Shown: positions 42,844-54,645 of the stretch, piece by piece | Layout: each line of letters begins with the position of its first letter | Position numbering within the stretch: the first letter of the stretch is position 1 | Origin: Toxorhynchites rutilus septentrionalis | Taxonomy: Eukaryota; Arthropoda; Insecta; Diptera; Culicidae | Direction: 5' to 3' | Assembly (NCBI RefSeq): GCF_029784135.1 | Contig: NC_073746.1 | Span: forward strand, 301,141,949-301,205,948 | DNA: 64,000 nt | Position numbers and translations under genes: made by a program | The notes under the pieces: generated by a model | Told to the model about the DNA's origin: nothing | Seen by the model: only the letters and a program-made list of their open reading frames with translations | Databases searched by the model: none

Positions 42844-43049
42844 TTATTGAAAAAAAAACACACATAAAAAGTGAGTTTTATGAAACTTATTAACATTAAT
42901 TTCCTTATATGTATTGTTTTTTTTTAAATAATGAGAATATTATATTTACATAATTTCATTCGCAATTATCGTTTGCTGCACAAAGCGCATGAAGTCCTCT
43001 GTTACAAATGTCCCCAAACGATTAAATTCTACTTTAAGAGGTGTCAAAT
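42844..43049. other. short AT-rich spacer
   Basis: Nothing recognised. It leads into the palindromic repeats at 43072. Confidence 0.4.
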
Positions 43050-43071
43050 CAAAAATATTAACATCAAGCAA

Positions 43072-43137
43072 GAAGAGCGCTATCGCGCTCCCCGCACTTT
43101 GACATATAAGAAGAGGAGCGCTATCGCGCTCCCCCGT
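43072..43137. repeat. two gagcgctatcgcgctcc palindromes
   Basis: The 17-base unit occurs at 43075-43091 and 43117-43133, 42 bases apart, each able to fold (gagcg / cgctc). Surrounding aagaag is also repeated. Short tandem duplication of a hairpin. Confidence 0.85.
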
Positions 43138-43140
43138 ATT

Positions 43141-46100
43141 CAAAGGGTTAAACTCGAAACTATATAATTATTACTTATTAGAACGCGATTCTACAGCCTT
43201 TCTGTTCGTTTACAATGTACTATTGATCTTCTCGTCTATTTGGTTGTTTGACATTTCTCTGGCAGTCCGTACGCGTGAAGCAAGGCTTTGGTGAGATGCG
43301 CCGACCGAGGGGTCGTGACATTATTACTATATTTAATCACAATGAACCGTGTAACTTAAAAAGTTTTTTTTACTTATTTAATTGTTAATGGAGGTTTTTT
43401 TGCTGTAAAGGTTGTAAATTATCTTTTTTCGTGGAAGGCAAACATCGATAACGAAAGACTGAGTTGACAACAGTTGAATTGCACTAACCTATGAACTGTG
43501 GGAATTTCAATGATAAACGAAAATTCGACTAAGAACATGCTTTTGTTCCCGAAGACCGTCAAAGGTCAATGGTTATTTACAATGGGTTTCCTTTAAATTT
43601 TATCTTCCGGTATTCGTAAAACTACATTATTTTATTCCCAATTCATGAAAAGAATCCAGCTCAACCACCTTCTTCGTGTCATGTCTAATGCATGATTTCG
43701 CACTCGATTGGGTTCAAGAAAGGATCCTGTATTCCCTTGTCGGCAAAACAGAACGAGAATCGAACTCTCGTCTGTCGAAGGAAAACATTGTTGACACGTG
43801 AATGACACTCCATTTTGCAGTTTCAGTCGGTATCTGGTTCCCCTCCCCCCCACCGGCTGCGTGTTATCCGCATCCTTCTCATCTCTTCTTTTCCATTGAT
43901 TGAATCTCAATCTGGCAGCATGCCTCCTTTCGAAACGCTTCGAAGTTGTTCACTTATTGCACTCCAAAAGAAGAAGACACAATCGAGACGAACGAGATCA
44001 AGAAACAGCAGTTTATTTACTTTTTTTTCGGAGAAAAGTTCATTTATTTTCACTCCACCTCTGGAAGATCGATCAACGGGAAAAGATGGAACGAAAGCTT
44101 GCCAGCCGAGCTGCGAAATTAAATGAATCAAATCAAATCGAGTTTGAATCGTCTTCTATCCTCTGGTAGATCGATTGTTGGCAATGGTGGGAAATTGCAT
44201 TATTAACAGATGGAATTACACTCGGAAACGTATCCTTGGTCGCTGCCTCGCTCCGTCGGGGGGAGTGGGTAAGTTAATGGCCGAGGTGGTAAAAGTTCTC
44301 AAGTAAAGAGGGCTGTTCGGAAAAGTTTTACTCTTATTGCTTCCGATGATAGCGATACCCTTTTTCGACCATTCACTCTCAGGAGCACGAAGTGTAATCA
44401 AACTCCCAATTCGAGAGCTAATTTGATTGATTGAAATCAATTATTTACCTATCGAATTGATGCAGGTGGGGTTTCAGGGGTACTGGAAGGCACTCGAACT
44501 TTTCGACTTTTCAAACAAATTATGCTTCAAGTAAATGAGTTTCGCAAAAGTGATCTAAAAGTTGTATGGGGAGAAAAGCTCAACAAAGTTGATAGTGAAC
44601 TTTGGCAAAGATTTTCCCGTTAAAGGCCAACATCTCTTTGGACATTCTTCTGCTGTTGCACATCTGTGATTCTAATTTCGTCGACATGATTGTGACGGTT
44701 TTTCACAAAAGAGACCGACATGACTCGAAGAGAAACTCACCGAGCCGAAGATAATGAACTTTCCAGTTCGTCCCATCCTTTGACCAGACTTTTCACTCAA
44801 CAAAACCGTAGCGAAAGTGGTGCTTACAACGGTCGGTCAATGTGTCGGGTTTCTTCGCCAGCATTTTTCCGCCCCGACTACACAATACTTTCCAGACTGT
44901 GTAGTTTTTTATTTCCGTTCGCTTCTTCCGTTTCTATTCCGCTTGTTGGCCGCCGGGACAAAGTGTACTGTGTGGTGCCAGAGTCCGAAATTGTTCAAAT
45001 CATTCCATTGATTATGGTGCCGTGGGGCAGCATTCATTTTGCGTTTCCTCCGGTTTCGAGAACTTGTTGGTCCCTTCGGGTATGTTACTGATTTGTGGTT
45101 GCGCGCGTGTTATTTGAGCGGGATACTGTTCCCGAGTCGGCTTGTGTTCACTTGTTAAGATTTCCTCCCCCAAAATCCAGAGACCATCAATCTTTTTCTC
45201 CCCATCGAAATACTCCTGTCGCAATCTAATCAGCTTTAGGTCGACCAATTCCCCCGACGTCAGCGTCAGCCAAAATCGAAGCGAAAGAGGTCCGATCGCC
45301 GGCGGAGATAAAAATCGACAAAATCTGTTTGATTGAAAGTAATTTCGCTAATGCGATTTGACGAAGGTTCGCTCGGCGCGGTTCGGTTTCAGGAGAAAAA
45401 GGCCACAAGCGAATCGTTTACCGGGTCCAGTGCGGACTCAGCCGTTTCAAACCGAACGAGTGTAGTTGTGCTGCGTTCCTTTCTTCGGTCAGCACTCTGA
45501 ATTAATGATGGGCTCCCGGATGTGGCTAATACAAAGTAAATATTTTTTGTTGCCTTCATTATTATTGTATCGTTTTTTTTTTTGGTTTTCTGTTTTTGAT
45601 TATCCTTCCCCCTTTGCTCTCTGGGAACCACGCCTTTGCTGTCGTGAATGACCGCCATTAATCAGATTTGATTATGATTACGCGCGACGTGTCCTTAATT
45701 ACAAACCAGCGAAAAAGCCCTAGATAAACACCAGGGCCGTAGGCGTGATTTTCCCCTCACATACGCCCACGACCCGAGTGATGGATGCTTGTGCTTCTAA
45801 CGCTATCTCTCAACAGTTAAAGGTGGTGAAAATGGTGGATCACAAAATTGCGATACTTTAGGCGTTCGGAAACTTATTTTTAAACCTTCGAATTCAAAAT
45901 TTTGTGTGAATTTGCGGCCAAATGGTTCGCCTCTGAAGCGTGGTTCCTCTGCGATTATTATGAAATGTAAATCAGGATTCACTTCGATAAGTAATGTTAA
46001 TGTTAACGCGGGGGTCTCGAATATACGACGAATCGAAATCCCGAATATCGAATTGAAAGAAATCCTCTGCACTGGTCTGAATTGGGCGTTATATTTTTCA

Positions 46101-47545
46101 GCTGTTCACGAGTATAATTCTTCCAAGTGTTTTCACATCCCGACTGCGGATGTTGATGGACGATATTACAGATGTCAAAAAATTATCCACCATCGCGTTC
46201 CGATTTGCACAATAATCAAAGTCCTTGAATCCAAAACAAACCACCTAACCATCCATGACACAGTCTGTCAACGTTACGGGCACCTATAAACCGTAAGAAA
46301 AATGTAACCCACAAGCTTAATTGGATAAGAAAATATTTACCATCCTTCGCTCAATTGAAAGCACATGCGAAATTATGCACAGAGAGTAAAAAATTCACAC
46401 GATACACAGGATACACATTTATCCTTCCAATACCACCCACCACACTCTATCTACCGGTAATCCACCCACTTGGGAAAGTAGGAAAAAACCAACCCAAGCT
46501 TCAAGTGGTTCGTCATTATCGTTCCGGAGAGTACATTAATCTAAATTCTCTCCCAGTCCCCAGTCCACGTGTCGGAAACGGCTGCATGGGGAAATTGGTA
46601 AGAGCAGCGAATTAATGATGGTGGGTGGAAGGGTGGCGACAGCAAAAAAAAAAAAGAAAGAAAAAAAATCTTTTCAAAAAATTAATGGGAGTTTTAAGCG
46701 TCGAACAGTGCCTACGGAGTCGTTATTATTCGCACCGTGTATGCAGATGGTGATAATTTGTTTCCACTCGGTGAGAGCAGCATGACGAGGGTATGCATTA
46801 GTTGCAGGTATTTGGCGCGAAAATTTCACCAGAGAAGCAAATTTATGCGGCTGTTTCCCGCTGGTGCACAGCGAAGCGCTGAGCGCTCGTGCGGAACGTA
46901 TAAAATGTGTATAATCATAACGCCGATTTATCCTGGCCGATTCGTTGGGAGGGGGAGTGGTTGTTATCACAGCGAGACAGGCAGTGGTGGATAGACTGGG
47001 GAATTAGGGATTATTGGTGGAAGTTGGGGTGTTTGAGTAGGTTCTGCGATGGATGAGGGTCGGTGGTGAATATTTATCGACTCTGTGTGGAAAAACATAG
47101 CTTTACTGTACCGCTGGGACGTCTGACGGTGTCCCCAGTTAATCCACGATTAACGATGTTTGATCGCTCAGATGGGTTATCATGCTGAGATGGAAAGTGT
47201 ATCTGACATTCGGAGAAAATCTGCTCCGTTTAATTTATGCAACAATTACTTTTCTTGATATGTAGCACCTTGTCAAGAGAAACTGAGTTTACTTCATTCA
47301 CTGTTTATGCTCTGTTTGGGAATAATAACGACGACCTCTTCTGAGGTCTGTATAAATATAGCAAATAGATGATCTTCCGAAAAAATGGCGTTTTTGTAGC
47401 TTAGTTAAGTCTGGTTTGATTGAATTAATGGAGACGCGCGGTATCTATGAGCAGTAGGCTGCTTATTGAAGTGGAAAAATAATAGAACTTGTTTTAATTT
47501 TTAAATCGTTTCTATCCCATCCCATCTCCATTCCCATCCTTCCAT
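43141..47545. other. long stretch without recognised repeats or genes
   Basis: Least repetitive and most GC-balanced part of the window, so likely host intron, UTR or intergenic DNA. Several frames of 60-127 codons (44720-45091, 45906-46289, 46355-46615) have no leader, domain or splice pattern I can recognise. Poly-purine/poly-A run at 46643-46669. Comparative data would be needed before calling an exon. Confidence 0.4.
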
Positions 47546-47676
47546 CCAGCGGCGTAGTGGGAGTAGACAGCGCCCCCGGAAAACTATTAAAATGGCACCC
47601 CAAAAAGTACCACTTTCTTCGATTTTTTCACTAGTCTCGAGATTGTGATATTTTGTGAAAACTACTCACTTATAGA
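47546..47676. other. possible hAT-like terminus
   Basis: cagcggcgtagtgggag followed by agcgccccc resembles hAT ends of the CAG-GGCGTAG type; an inverse look-alike (gcgccccc ... cactacgctactg) is at 59685-59737, too far away to be the same simple element. Confidence 0.3.
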
Positions 47677-47702
47677 GTAATGCGGGACAAAGGTACGCAC
47701 CT
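47677..47702 (+). repeat. left end of a MITE split by the I-type LINE
   Basis: tgcgggacaaaggtacgcac is the inverse of gtgcgca...tttgccccaca-like sequence at 52851-52874 (16 of 20 aligned positions agree). The LINE lies between the two ends. Confidence 0.65.
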
Positions 47703-47931
47703 CGAGGGGACATCAAAAACCCCAACTGTCCCTGTTTTTCCGTCCAGTTCAACTTCCCAATCGGGATTTATAAAGTTGTCTGACCTTTTGGACCAAATCT
47801 TCAAGTGTTTTAATGTTTCCGACTCCATCAGAACCATTGTCATCTCAATGCTTCCAGTATTAAAGACAATCTTGCAACAATTGATGCAAACATGGCCCCT
47901 CCTTGCAATGATTATCTCTCTTGATGTCTAA
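47703..47931 (+). pseudogene. LINE ORF1, 3' end only
   Basis: The frame ends at TAA 47929-47931 with LPVLKTILQQLMQTWPLLAM. It encodes the last 75 or so residues of an ORF1 protein; the zinc knuckles expected upstream are lost with the truncation. It overlaps the ORF2 start at 47924 by eight bases (ATGTCTAA). Confidence 0.7.
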
Positions 47932-50900
47932 TTCAAATAGAGAGGTCGGAGATATCACTGTTTTACAGTGGAATTGTCGTAGTCTTATCCCCAAATTGGA
48001 TACATTCAAATTTTTAATTCATAAGTTCAATTGTGATGTTTTTGCTCTGTCCGAAACTTGGCTTTCTTCGCGAGATGATCTCTCTATCCACTATTTTAAT
48101 ATCATACGCTTAGACCGTGATGACAGATACGGAGGGGTGCTATTGGGTATCAATAAGTGCCACTCATTTTTTCGAATTGACCTTCCACCTATTGGAGGGA
48201 TCGAAGCTGTTGCTTGTCATGCAAACATCAGAGGCAAAGACCTCTGTATTGTCAGCTTGTATTGGCCTCCGAGAGCTGCGGTTAGCCGCAAACAACTTGA
48301 TGACATGTGCTCACTCCTTCCTGAGCCACGATTGATCTTGGGAGACTTCAACTCTCACGAGACTGCCTGGGGGGAACAGTACGACGACAATCGTTCATTG
48401 TTGATATATGACCTTTGTAACAGCTTCAATATGACCGTTTTGAACACTGGGGAAACAACACGTGTACCTAAACCTCCTGCTAACCCAAGTGCTCTTGACC
48501 TCTCGCTTTGCTCGAATTCACTATCGTTAGATTGCAATGTAATCCAGGACCCCAACGGTAGTGATCACTTGCCAATCAAAATTTCCATCACCATTGGTTC
48601 GAATTCTTCTGAATCTATAAACATGGCATATGACCTCACAAGACACATTGACTGGAAAAAATATGCGGACGCAATTGCTCTAGCCATCAATTCCAGAGAT
48701 GGTTTGCCTCCATTGGAGGAGTATAACTTCCTTTCTCGATTGATATATGACAGCGCGGTTCGCGCTCAAACGAAACCCAACCCAGGCTCCACTTTTCGTC
48801 AAAGGCCTCCCAATCCATGGTGGGATAGCCAATGTTCCAAGCTTTATCAGGATAAATCGAACGCATTTAAAGCTTTTCGGAAACGTGGAACCTCCCATTA
48901 ATTTTTTGAGAATTTTCAAACGTATTTGGACCTTGAAAATCAATTTAAAAACTTGATCAAAGGGAAAAAACGTGCTTATTGGCGAAATTTCGTGGGAGGT
49001 TTGTCACGAGAAACGTCAATGAAAAAATTATGGAAAGTGGCTCGAAACATGATAAATCGCTCTTCATCGAATGAAAGTGAAGAATATTCACATCGATGGA
49101 TTTTTAATTTTGCACGGAAGGTTTGTCCCGATTCCGCTCCTGTGCAAAAAATTGTTCGAGATATACCACAAGATAGGTGCGATCTTGATTCCGAGTTTTC
49201 GATGGTAGAATTCTCTCTTGCTCTCCTTTCTTGTAACAATTCGGCTCCAGGAACAGATAGAATTAAGTTCAACTTGCTGAAAAACCTCCCTGATGTGGCG
49301 AAACATCGCTTGTTGAATTTATTCAATCGGTTTCTGGAGAATAATATTGTTCCAGATGATTGGAGACAAGTACGAATTATAGCTATTCAAAAACCCGGAA
49401 AACCCGCGTCCGACTTCAATTCGTACCGCCCAATAGCAATGCTGTCTTGTATACGGAAATTGTTGGAGAAAATGATCTTGTTTCGCCTTGATCGTTGGGT
49501 TGAAACGAATGGCTTACTCTCAGATACACAATATGGGTTCCGCAGGGGCAAGAGGACGAATGATTGTCTTGCGTTGCTTTCTTCAGAAATTCAAATGGCT
49601 TACGCCGAATAAAAACAAATGGCTTCAGTATTCTTGGACATAAAGAGGGCCTTTGATTCTGTTTCAATAGAGGTTTTGTCAGACAAATTACACTCTCGGG
49701 GTCTGCCGCCTCTGTTGAATAATATGTTATATAACTTGCTTTGTGAGAAACAGTTGAATTTTTCTCACGGGGATTCGACAGTAAATCGGGTGTCCTACAT
49801 GGGCCTCCCCCAGGGCTCATGTTTAAGCCCCCTTTTGTACAACTTCTATGTAAGCGACATCGACAATTGCCTTACACAAAATTGCAGCCTAAGACAACTT
49901 GCAGATGATGGAGTGGTGTCTGTCGTAGGATCAAACGAATCCGACCTGCAAGGACCCTTACAAGATACATTGAACAATTTTTCAACCTGGGCCATTGGGC
50001 TAGGGATCGAATTCTCCACGGAGAAAACAGAGATGGTGGTTTTTTCTAGGAAGCATAGACCAGCAAAACCAAAGCTTCAACTTTTAGGTAAACCGATCAC
50101 TCATGCTATGTCATTCATGTATCTTGGGGTCTGGTTCGACTCCAAATGTACTTGGGGGGCCCATATTAGGTATCTGAGTAAAAAATGTCAACAAAGAATA
50201 AACTTTCTCCGTACAATTACCGGCACCTGGTGGGGAGCCCATCCCGAAGATCTTATAATGTTGTATCGAACAACTATTCTCTCAGTGATGGAGTATGGCA
50301 GTTTCTGTTTTCAATCAGCTGCCAAAACACATCTCATCAAACTCGAGCGAATTCAGTATCTTTGTCTCCGTATTGCGTTGGGATGTATGCCCTCAACGCA
50401 TATCATGAGTCTCGAGGTTTTGGCAGGCGTACTCCCACTAAAAGATCGCTTCAATTTAATATCTCTTCGGTTCCTCATCCGGTGTAAGGTCATGAACCCA
50501 TTGGTGATCGGAAATTTTGAGCAGCTGATCGGGCTAAATTTTCATTCTGGATTCATGACTTCATATCATGAATTCATCTCCATGCAGGTTGATCCTTCTT
50601 CGTATACTCCCAACCGTGTTTGTTTTCCTGACTACATCAATTCCTCTGTACATTTTGATCTGTTCATGAAGGAGAAAATCCATGGAATTCCAGATTATCA
50701 TCGATCGGGGATCGTTCCTACGATCTTCAATGCAAAGTATGGGCGTGTCAATTGTGATAATATGTACTTTACTGATGGGTCCTCTATGAATGAGTCCACA
50801 GGATTTGGAGTGTTCAACGAAATTTTTAGCACCTCCCACAGTCTTCAGAATCCTTGCTCTGTGTATATTGCTGAATTGGCAGCAATACATTGGGCGCTGG

Positions 50901-51613
50901 ACAGCGTCGCCTCACGACCTGTTGAACACTATTACATTGTAACGGATAGTCTTAGCTCTGTCGAAGCTATCCGTTCAGTGAGGCCGGAAAAGCACTCGCC
51001 GTACTTCCTTGAGAGAATACGAGAAATTTTGAGTGCTTTAACCAGACGCTGTTATGTCATTACCTTTGTCTAGGTCCCTTCACATTGCTCAATTCCGGGT
51101 AACGAGAGGGCTGACTCATTGGCAAAGGTAGGTGCAATTGAAGGCGATATTTATCAGCGTCAAATCTCTTTCAATGAATTTTATTGTTTAGTCCGTAAAA
51201 ATACCATCGCTAACTGGCAACGTAAGTGGAACGAAGATGAATTGGGTCGGTGGCTTCACTCGATTATCCTTAAGGTTAGCCTCAAACCATGGTTCAAAAG
51301 TCTGGACTTAAGTCGGGACTTTATTCGCACCTTCTCTCGACTCATGTCCAATCACTGTTCGTTAGACGCGCTACTCTTTCGTTTTAATCTTGCCGATGGC
51401 AATATCGGTGCTTGTGGCCAAGGTTACCACGACATCGAACACGTTGTTTGGTCGTGCGAGGAGTATCTTGTTGCCAGATCGAATTTAGAAAACTCTCTTC
51501 GGGCTAGAGGAAGGCAGCCCAATGTGCCGGTGAGAGATGTGTTGGCTCGGTTAGACCTTGATTACATGTCCCAAATATATGTCTTCCTAAAAGCTATCGA
51601 TCTTCGTGTGTGA
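47924..51613 (+). pseudogene. I-type LINE ORF2: endonuclease-RT-RNase H, three stops
   Basis: A single frame of 1,230 codons has no frameshift and only three stops: TAA 48899, TAA 49610 and TAG 51071. Endonuclease: LQWNCRSL, FALSETWLS (catalytic Glu), IVSLYWPP, LILGDFNSHE, GSDHLPI. RT: APGTDRIKFNLLKNLP, YRPIAMLSCIRKLLEK, YGFRRGKRTNDCL, SVFLDIKRAFDSV, GLPQGSCLSPLLYNFYV, RQLADDGVVSVVG. RNase H: MYFTDGSSMN, YIAELAAIHWAL, IVTDSLSS, VPSHCSIPGNERADSLAK, so all four acidic residues are present. The C-terminal box is GACGQGYHDIEHVVWSCEEY. The TAG at 51071 replaces the Trp of the usual W-V-P-S-H. Unusually well preserved for a truncated copy. Confidence 0.9.
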
Positions 51614-51681
51614 TTGTCCTTATATCCTTATATTCTCCTTTTCCTTTTCCTTCGCGAGAAATCAAATCCCTTCTTAAGCCT

Positions 51682-52363
51682 GGTTTAGAGTTCCCGTGAA
51701 CGTGAACTTGAACAGGTGGTGGAATAGTACGATCATTTCACGGTGAACTACATTGCGAACATACAACTCAAAAAATCGTGATGAATAGATAAATTTGTTC
51801 ACGTTCACATTCATATTAAAAGTTCGGCAATAAACGTGAAGTAAATAAACATCGATCTTCAAGAAAGTAATTCGGATAAAATATACAGTTGTTCACGAAT
51901 CAACCCGAAGCAACGAAGTTTTTTAACCCGCGCAGAGATCCGATTGAATGAAATTGCATCCATATCAAAATTTTCATTCAAAACTAGAAAATTGCTAAAC
52001 ATATCCTATTACAGTTCACGGTGAAATAATTTTCAGAATGTCTTGGGACATTCGAACGTGAACATGAACGGGGAAATATTTTGACGTCTATATTCACCAC
52101 TGTTTTCATGTTCACGTTCACCGAAGTCGGTGAACTATGGTGAGTTCACCAACATCTCGATTCCACGGTGGAAATTCAGAACCGTTGTGAAATATTGAAT
52201 TAATCCACTTTTATCAATATGAATTGTGTTTAAACATGTTTTTCAACTAGAAAATGTTTCTTCCTATCGTTTCAAGATGTTTTCCTCGCGATTTATATAT
52301 GGACTGATGAATTATTAACAAAAAAGTGTTTGTCCGCGTTCACGTTCACGGGAACTCTAAACC
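51682..52363. mobile_element. TIR element (gttcacg type) in the LINE 3' UTR
   Basis: A 682-base insertion begins ggtttagagttcccgtgaac and ends with the exact inverse gttcacgggaactctaaacc. Inner copies of ttcacggtgaa-like motifs occur at 51737, 52016 and 52127. The relative at 26173-26613 lacks this insert at the corresponding place, which confirms it is an insertion. No transposase and no clear target duplication; the superfamily is unknown. Confidence 0.88.
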
Positions 52364-52694
52364 TACCTTTACTAACAATAGAATAAGGTGAAATGTAAAT
52401 ACATGTTAGATATAAGATAGGCTTAAGAATTGAGTATGATGAATGTGAGTGCGAATGTGAGTGTGAACATTGTCAACATATCCTTATATCCCATCCTTTT
52501 CCTGAAACAAAATGTCACCCTTCTAAACTCGAGCAAGCCGCGAGTAATCGGTTCTCTACTTCATGTACATTAGAATTAATAAGAAATGTTTATATATACT
52601 TGTAACTATACAGATAGGAGTTCGGCTCCTTTAAACTTATGTAACTGAGCCTGTAAAAATAAACGATTTAAAAAAAAAAAAAAGGTACGCACCT

Positions 52695-52874
52695 AACTGT
52701 TGTCGTCCAATAACTATTGAAATAAAAGCAAATAAAATTCCGTTTGCTTACCAAATAGTAACTATATATATATTACTTTCGAAACGTAGTACAAGCATTT
52801 CTCGAGTTGTGTTTGTAATTGGACAAATACCTATTTTAATACAAAAAGACAAATGCGCACCTTTGCCCCACAGT
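52695..52874 (+). repeat. remaining body and right end of the split MITE
   Basis: Continues the MITE started at 47677 and ends aaatgcgcacctttgcccca (52851-52870). Rejoined across the LINE it would be only about 200 bases. Another aaaggtgcgcac follows at 52881. Confidence 0.6.
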
Positions 52875-53001
52875 GGAGGAAAAGGTGCGCACTTATTGAA
52901 TTGAACTTCTGAGATAACTTATACCGAAAATAAATGCTTTATCATCAGAAGCGGGAGAAGCATCATTACTAGATAGTGTAGGCACTGTCCAGTTGGCAGG
53001 A

Positions 53002-53014
53002 GGGGGGGGGGGGG
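53002..53014. repeat. run of 13 G
   Basis: Homopolymer G tract in a Gly-coding-like open frame that is not credible as a gene. Length may be unreliable. Confidence 0.95.
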
Positions 53015-53160
53015 TGTTTCTGTGTTTTTTATGGGTGAAAAAGAGTGGGTGTTATAGTCGAACATACCACGTGGAAATTTTTGGGAGGAAGGAGGTTGAC
53101 AATATAAGGTATCCGAAAATGTTGAAAAATGTTGAAAATGAATTCGTGTTTAATAATAAA

Positions 53161-53290
53161 CTAGCTGACCCAGCGAACTTCGTCCCACCCACAATTGATA
53201 TATTTATATAAATCACTAGCTGACCAGGCAAACGTTGTTCTGCCGAATAAATTATTTCTAGTGAATATTTTGGGTGTTGAATAAAACACA
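53161..53290 (+). repeat. two CTAGCTGACC heads in tandem
   Basis: actagctgacccagcgaact (53160) and actagctgaccaggcaaacg (53216) lie 56 bases apart, the second probably inserted in or next to the first. Only the heads remain. Confidence 0.75.
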
Positions 53291-54304
53291 CTAATGTATT
53301 GTAAGTGTGTTTGAATATTTTAACGATCTTTAAAATAAATCGAATGTGACCGATAAAAAACGAATTAAATGATTTGAACGAAAGGTCATATGATGTTTCT
53401 TGGTGTATTTCATTAACGTAACTGACATATTTGATCTTTTAAAGTTAAACGTCAACTGAAAAAAGGAATATAAGTTTGTCGTAAAGTAGAAAAAATTAAA
53501 TATAGAAAATCAATATTTATTGCTGTCTCCTTGTTAGAAAATACGTGCATGTGATTTTCAACATGGCTTAGTTTATAACAGCTTGGTCTCGTTCATTAAT
53601 TGGAAAACAGCGATACGCCAGCTAACTTCAATGGAGCTGATTAATCGGCCTGTTTGGAATCGCGTTATTTTATCGTTGTCATTCAATCGAGGAGTATTCA
53701 CATCGGTAATCTAAGTTTGAAACACAGCCATATTGCTTCCTTTATTCATGGATGTTTTTATTACTCTTCACCGATTTGTAGAACTCAATATTCATATATG
53801 CATATGAGTGATCGGATTTTACAACACGATCGAAATCGACTTTTACACTCTTAAATTCGTTCGCCTTGTCGCGAAACAATGGTCAAAATAAGTCATCCGT
53901 ATTTGTGGTTCAATTTACTCTCTATCTGATCGGCATAATTCCGGAAATAATTCTAAATAGTTGAAATTTGAATGAAAATTATTATTCGATTCGTTTGGAT
54001 GCTAAATTTGTTTTGAATGTGTTTGAATGCCAAATTTTGCGTGTTTATTCCACCCGAAAAACCATTACTATTTTTGCTTCATAGAAATGGAACATGGAGA
54101 CCAATGTTGTTTACGTCGAATTGCGTGGCAAGGTTGTCACATTTGCTCAACTCGATTGGACTTGAGCTTGAACAGAATGCAAAATTGCGCTTTTTCCATT
54201 CAACAGAATATAACCAACAATATGTGGGGACGAATACGATCGAACTTCATTTTGTGTTTGAACACACGCGCAATGTCATGACAATGCATTGCGCTTTGGC
54301 CTGG
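53291..54304. other. no gene recognised
   Basis: AT-rich. Overlapping frames at 54017-54310 have no motif. Confidence 0.45.
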
Positions 54305-54645
54305 CTATAACTAAAGCTGTGTCGGCGTTGCTCATGATAGTGTCTCGCAAGTGAATGTATTATTCCTCGCACCGCTTTTGTTGATTGTGTAGTAAGAATT
54401 GCAGTCGTTTACTCTCTACCTTCGCGTATATGTCGACCATAAATTGTTGGCACAGCTTACGATATCTTGAATTGGCGTTTCTTGACCATGTCAAATCACC
54501 ATATGATAAACATAAAAATCCTTCGAGTGCGCCCTCTGTTTGTTTCGTCGCATGTTCATAAATATTAAATCAAAATGAGAAATGATGTTCATAATGAATT
54601 AAGTATCTGTGACGGGGTCTCGTTGGTCTATTGTTTATGCAAGAG
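54305..54645 (+). repeat. duplicated segment, copy B (partner 13010-13530)
   Basis: Shares blocks in order with copy A, such as ttgctcatgatagtgtctcg, atgtcgaccataaattgttg and atgagaaatgatgttcataa. Divergence is roughly one base in five by eye. No TIR or tail. Confidence 0.8.

Larger units (their letters stand above)
47703..52680 (+). mobile_element. I-type LINE with RNase H, 5'-truncated, 14-bp TSD
   Basis: A 4,978-base insertion (including a MITE) is flanked by aaaggtacgcacct at 47689-47702 and 52681-52694. It contains the end of ORF1, a complete-length ORF2 (endonuclease, RT, RNase H) and a 3' UTR ending in a run of A. Truncation within ORF1 explains the lack of a 5' promoter. A short antisense relative is at 26173-26613. 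RNase H and the C-terminal C-H-C box place it in the I/Loner/LOA assemblage; the precise clade is uncertain. Confidence 0.9.

Noticed and set aside
43072..43137. CRISPR-like direct repeats
   Set aside because: Only two units, palindromic, in a eukaryotic context.
44720..45091. 123-residue plus-strand gene
   Set aside because: No leader, domain, codon bias or splice context; overlapping frame at 44817 equally open.
45906..46289. 127-residue gene
   Set aside because: No recognisable motif; the reverse strand is also open here.
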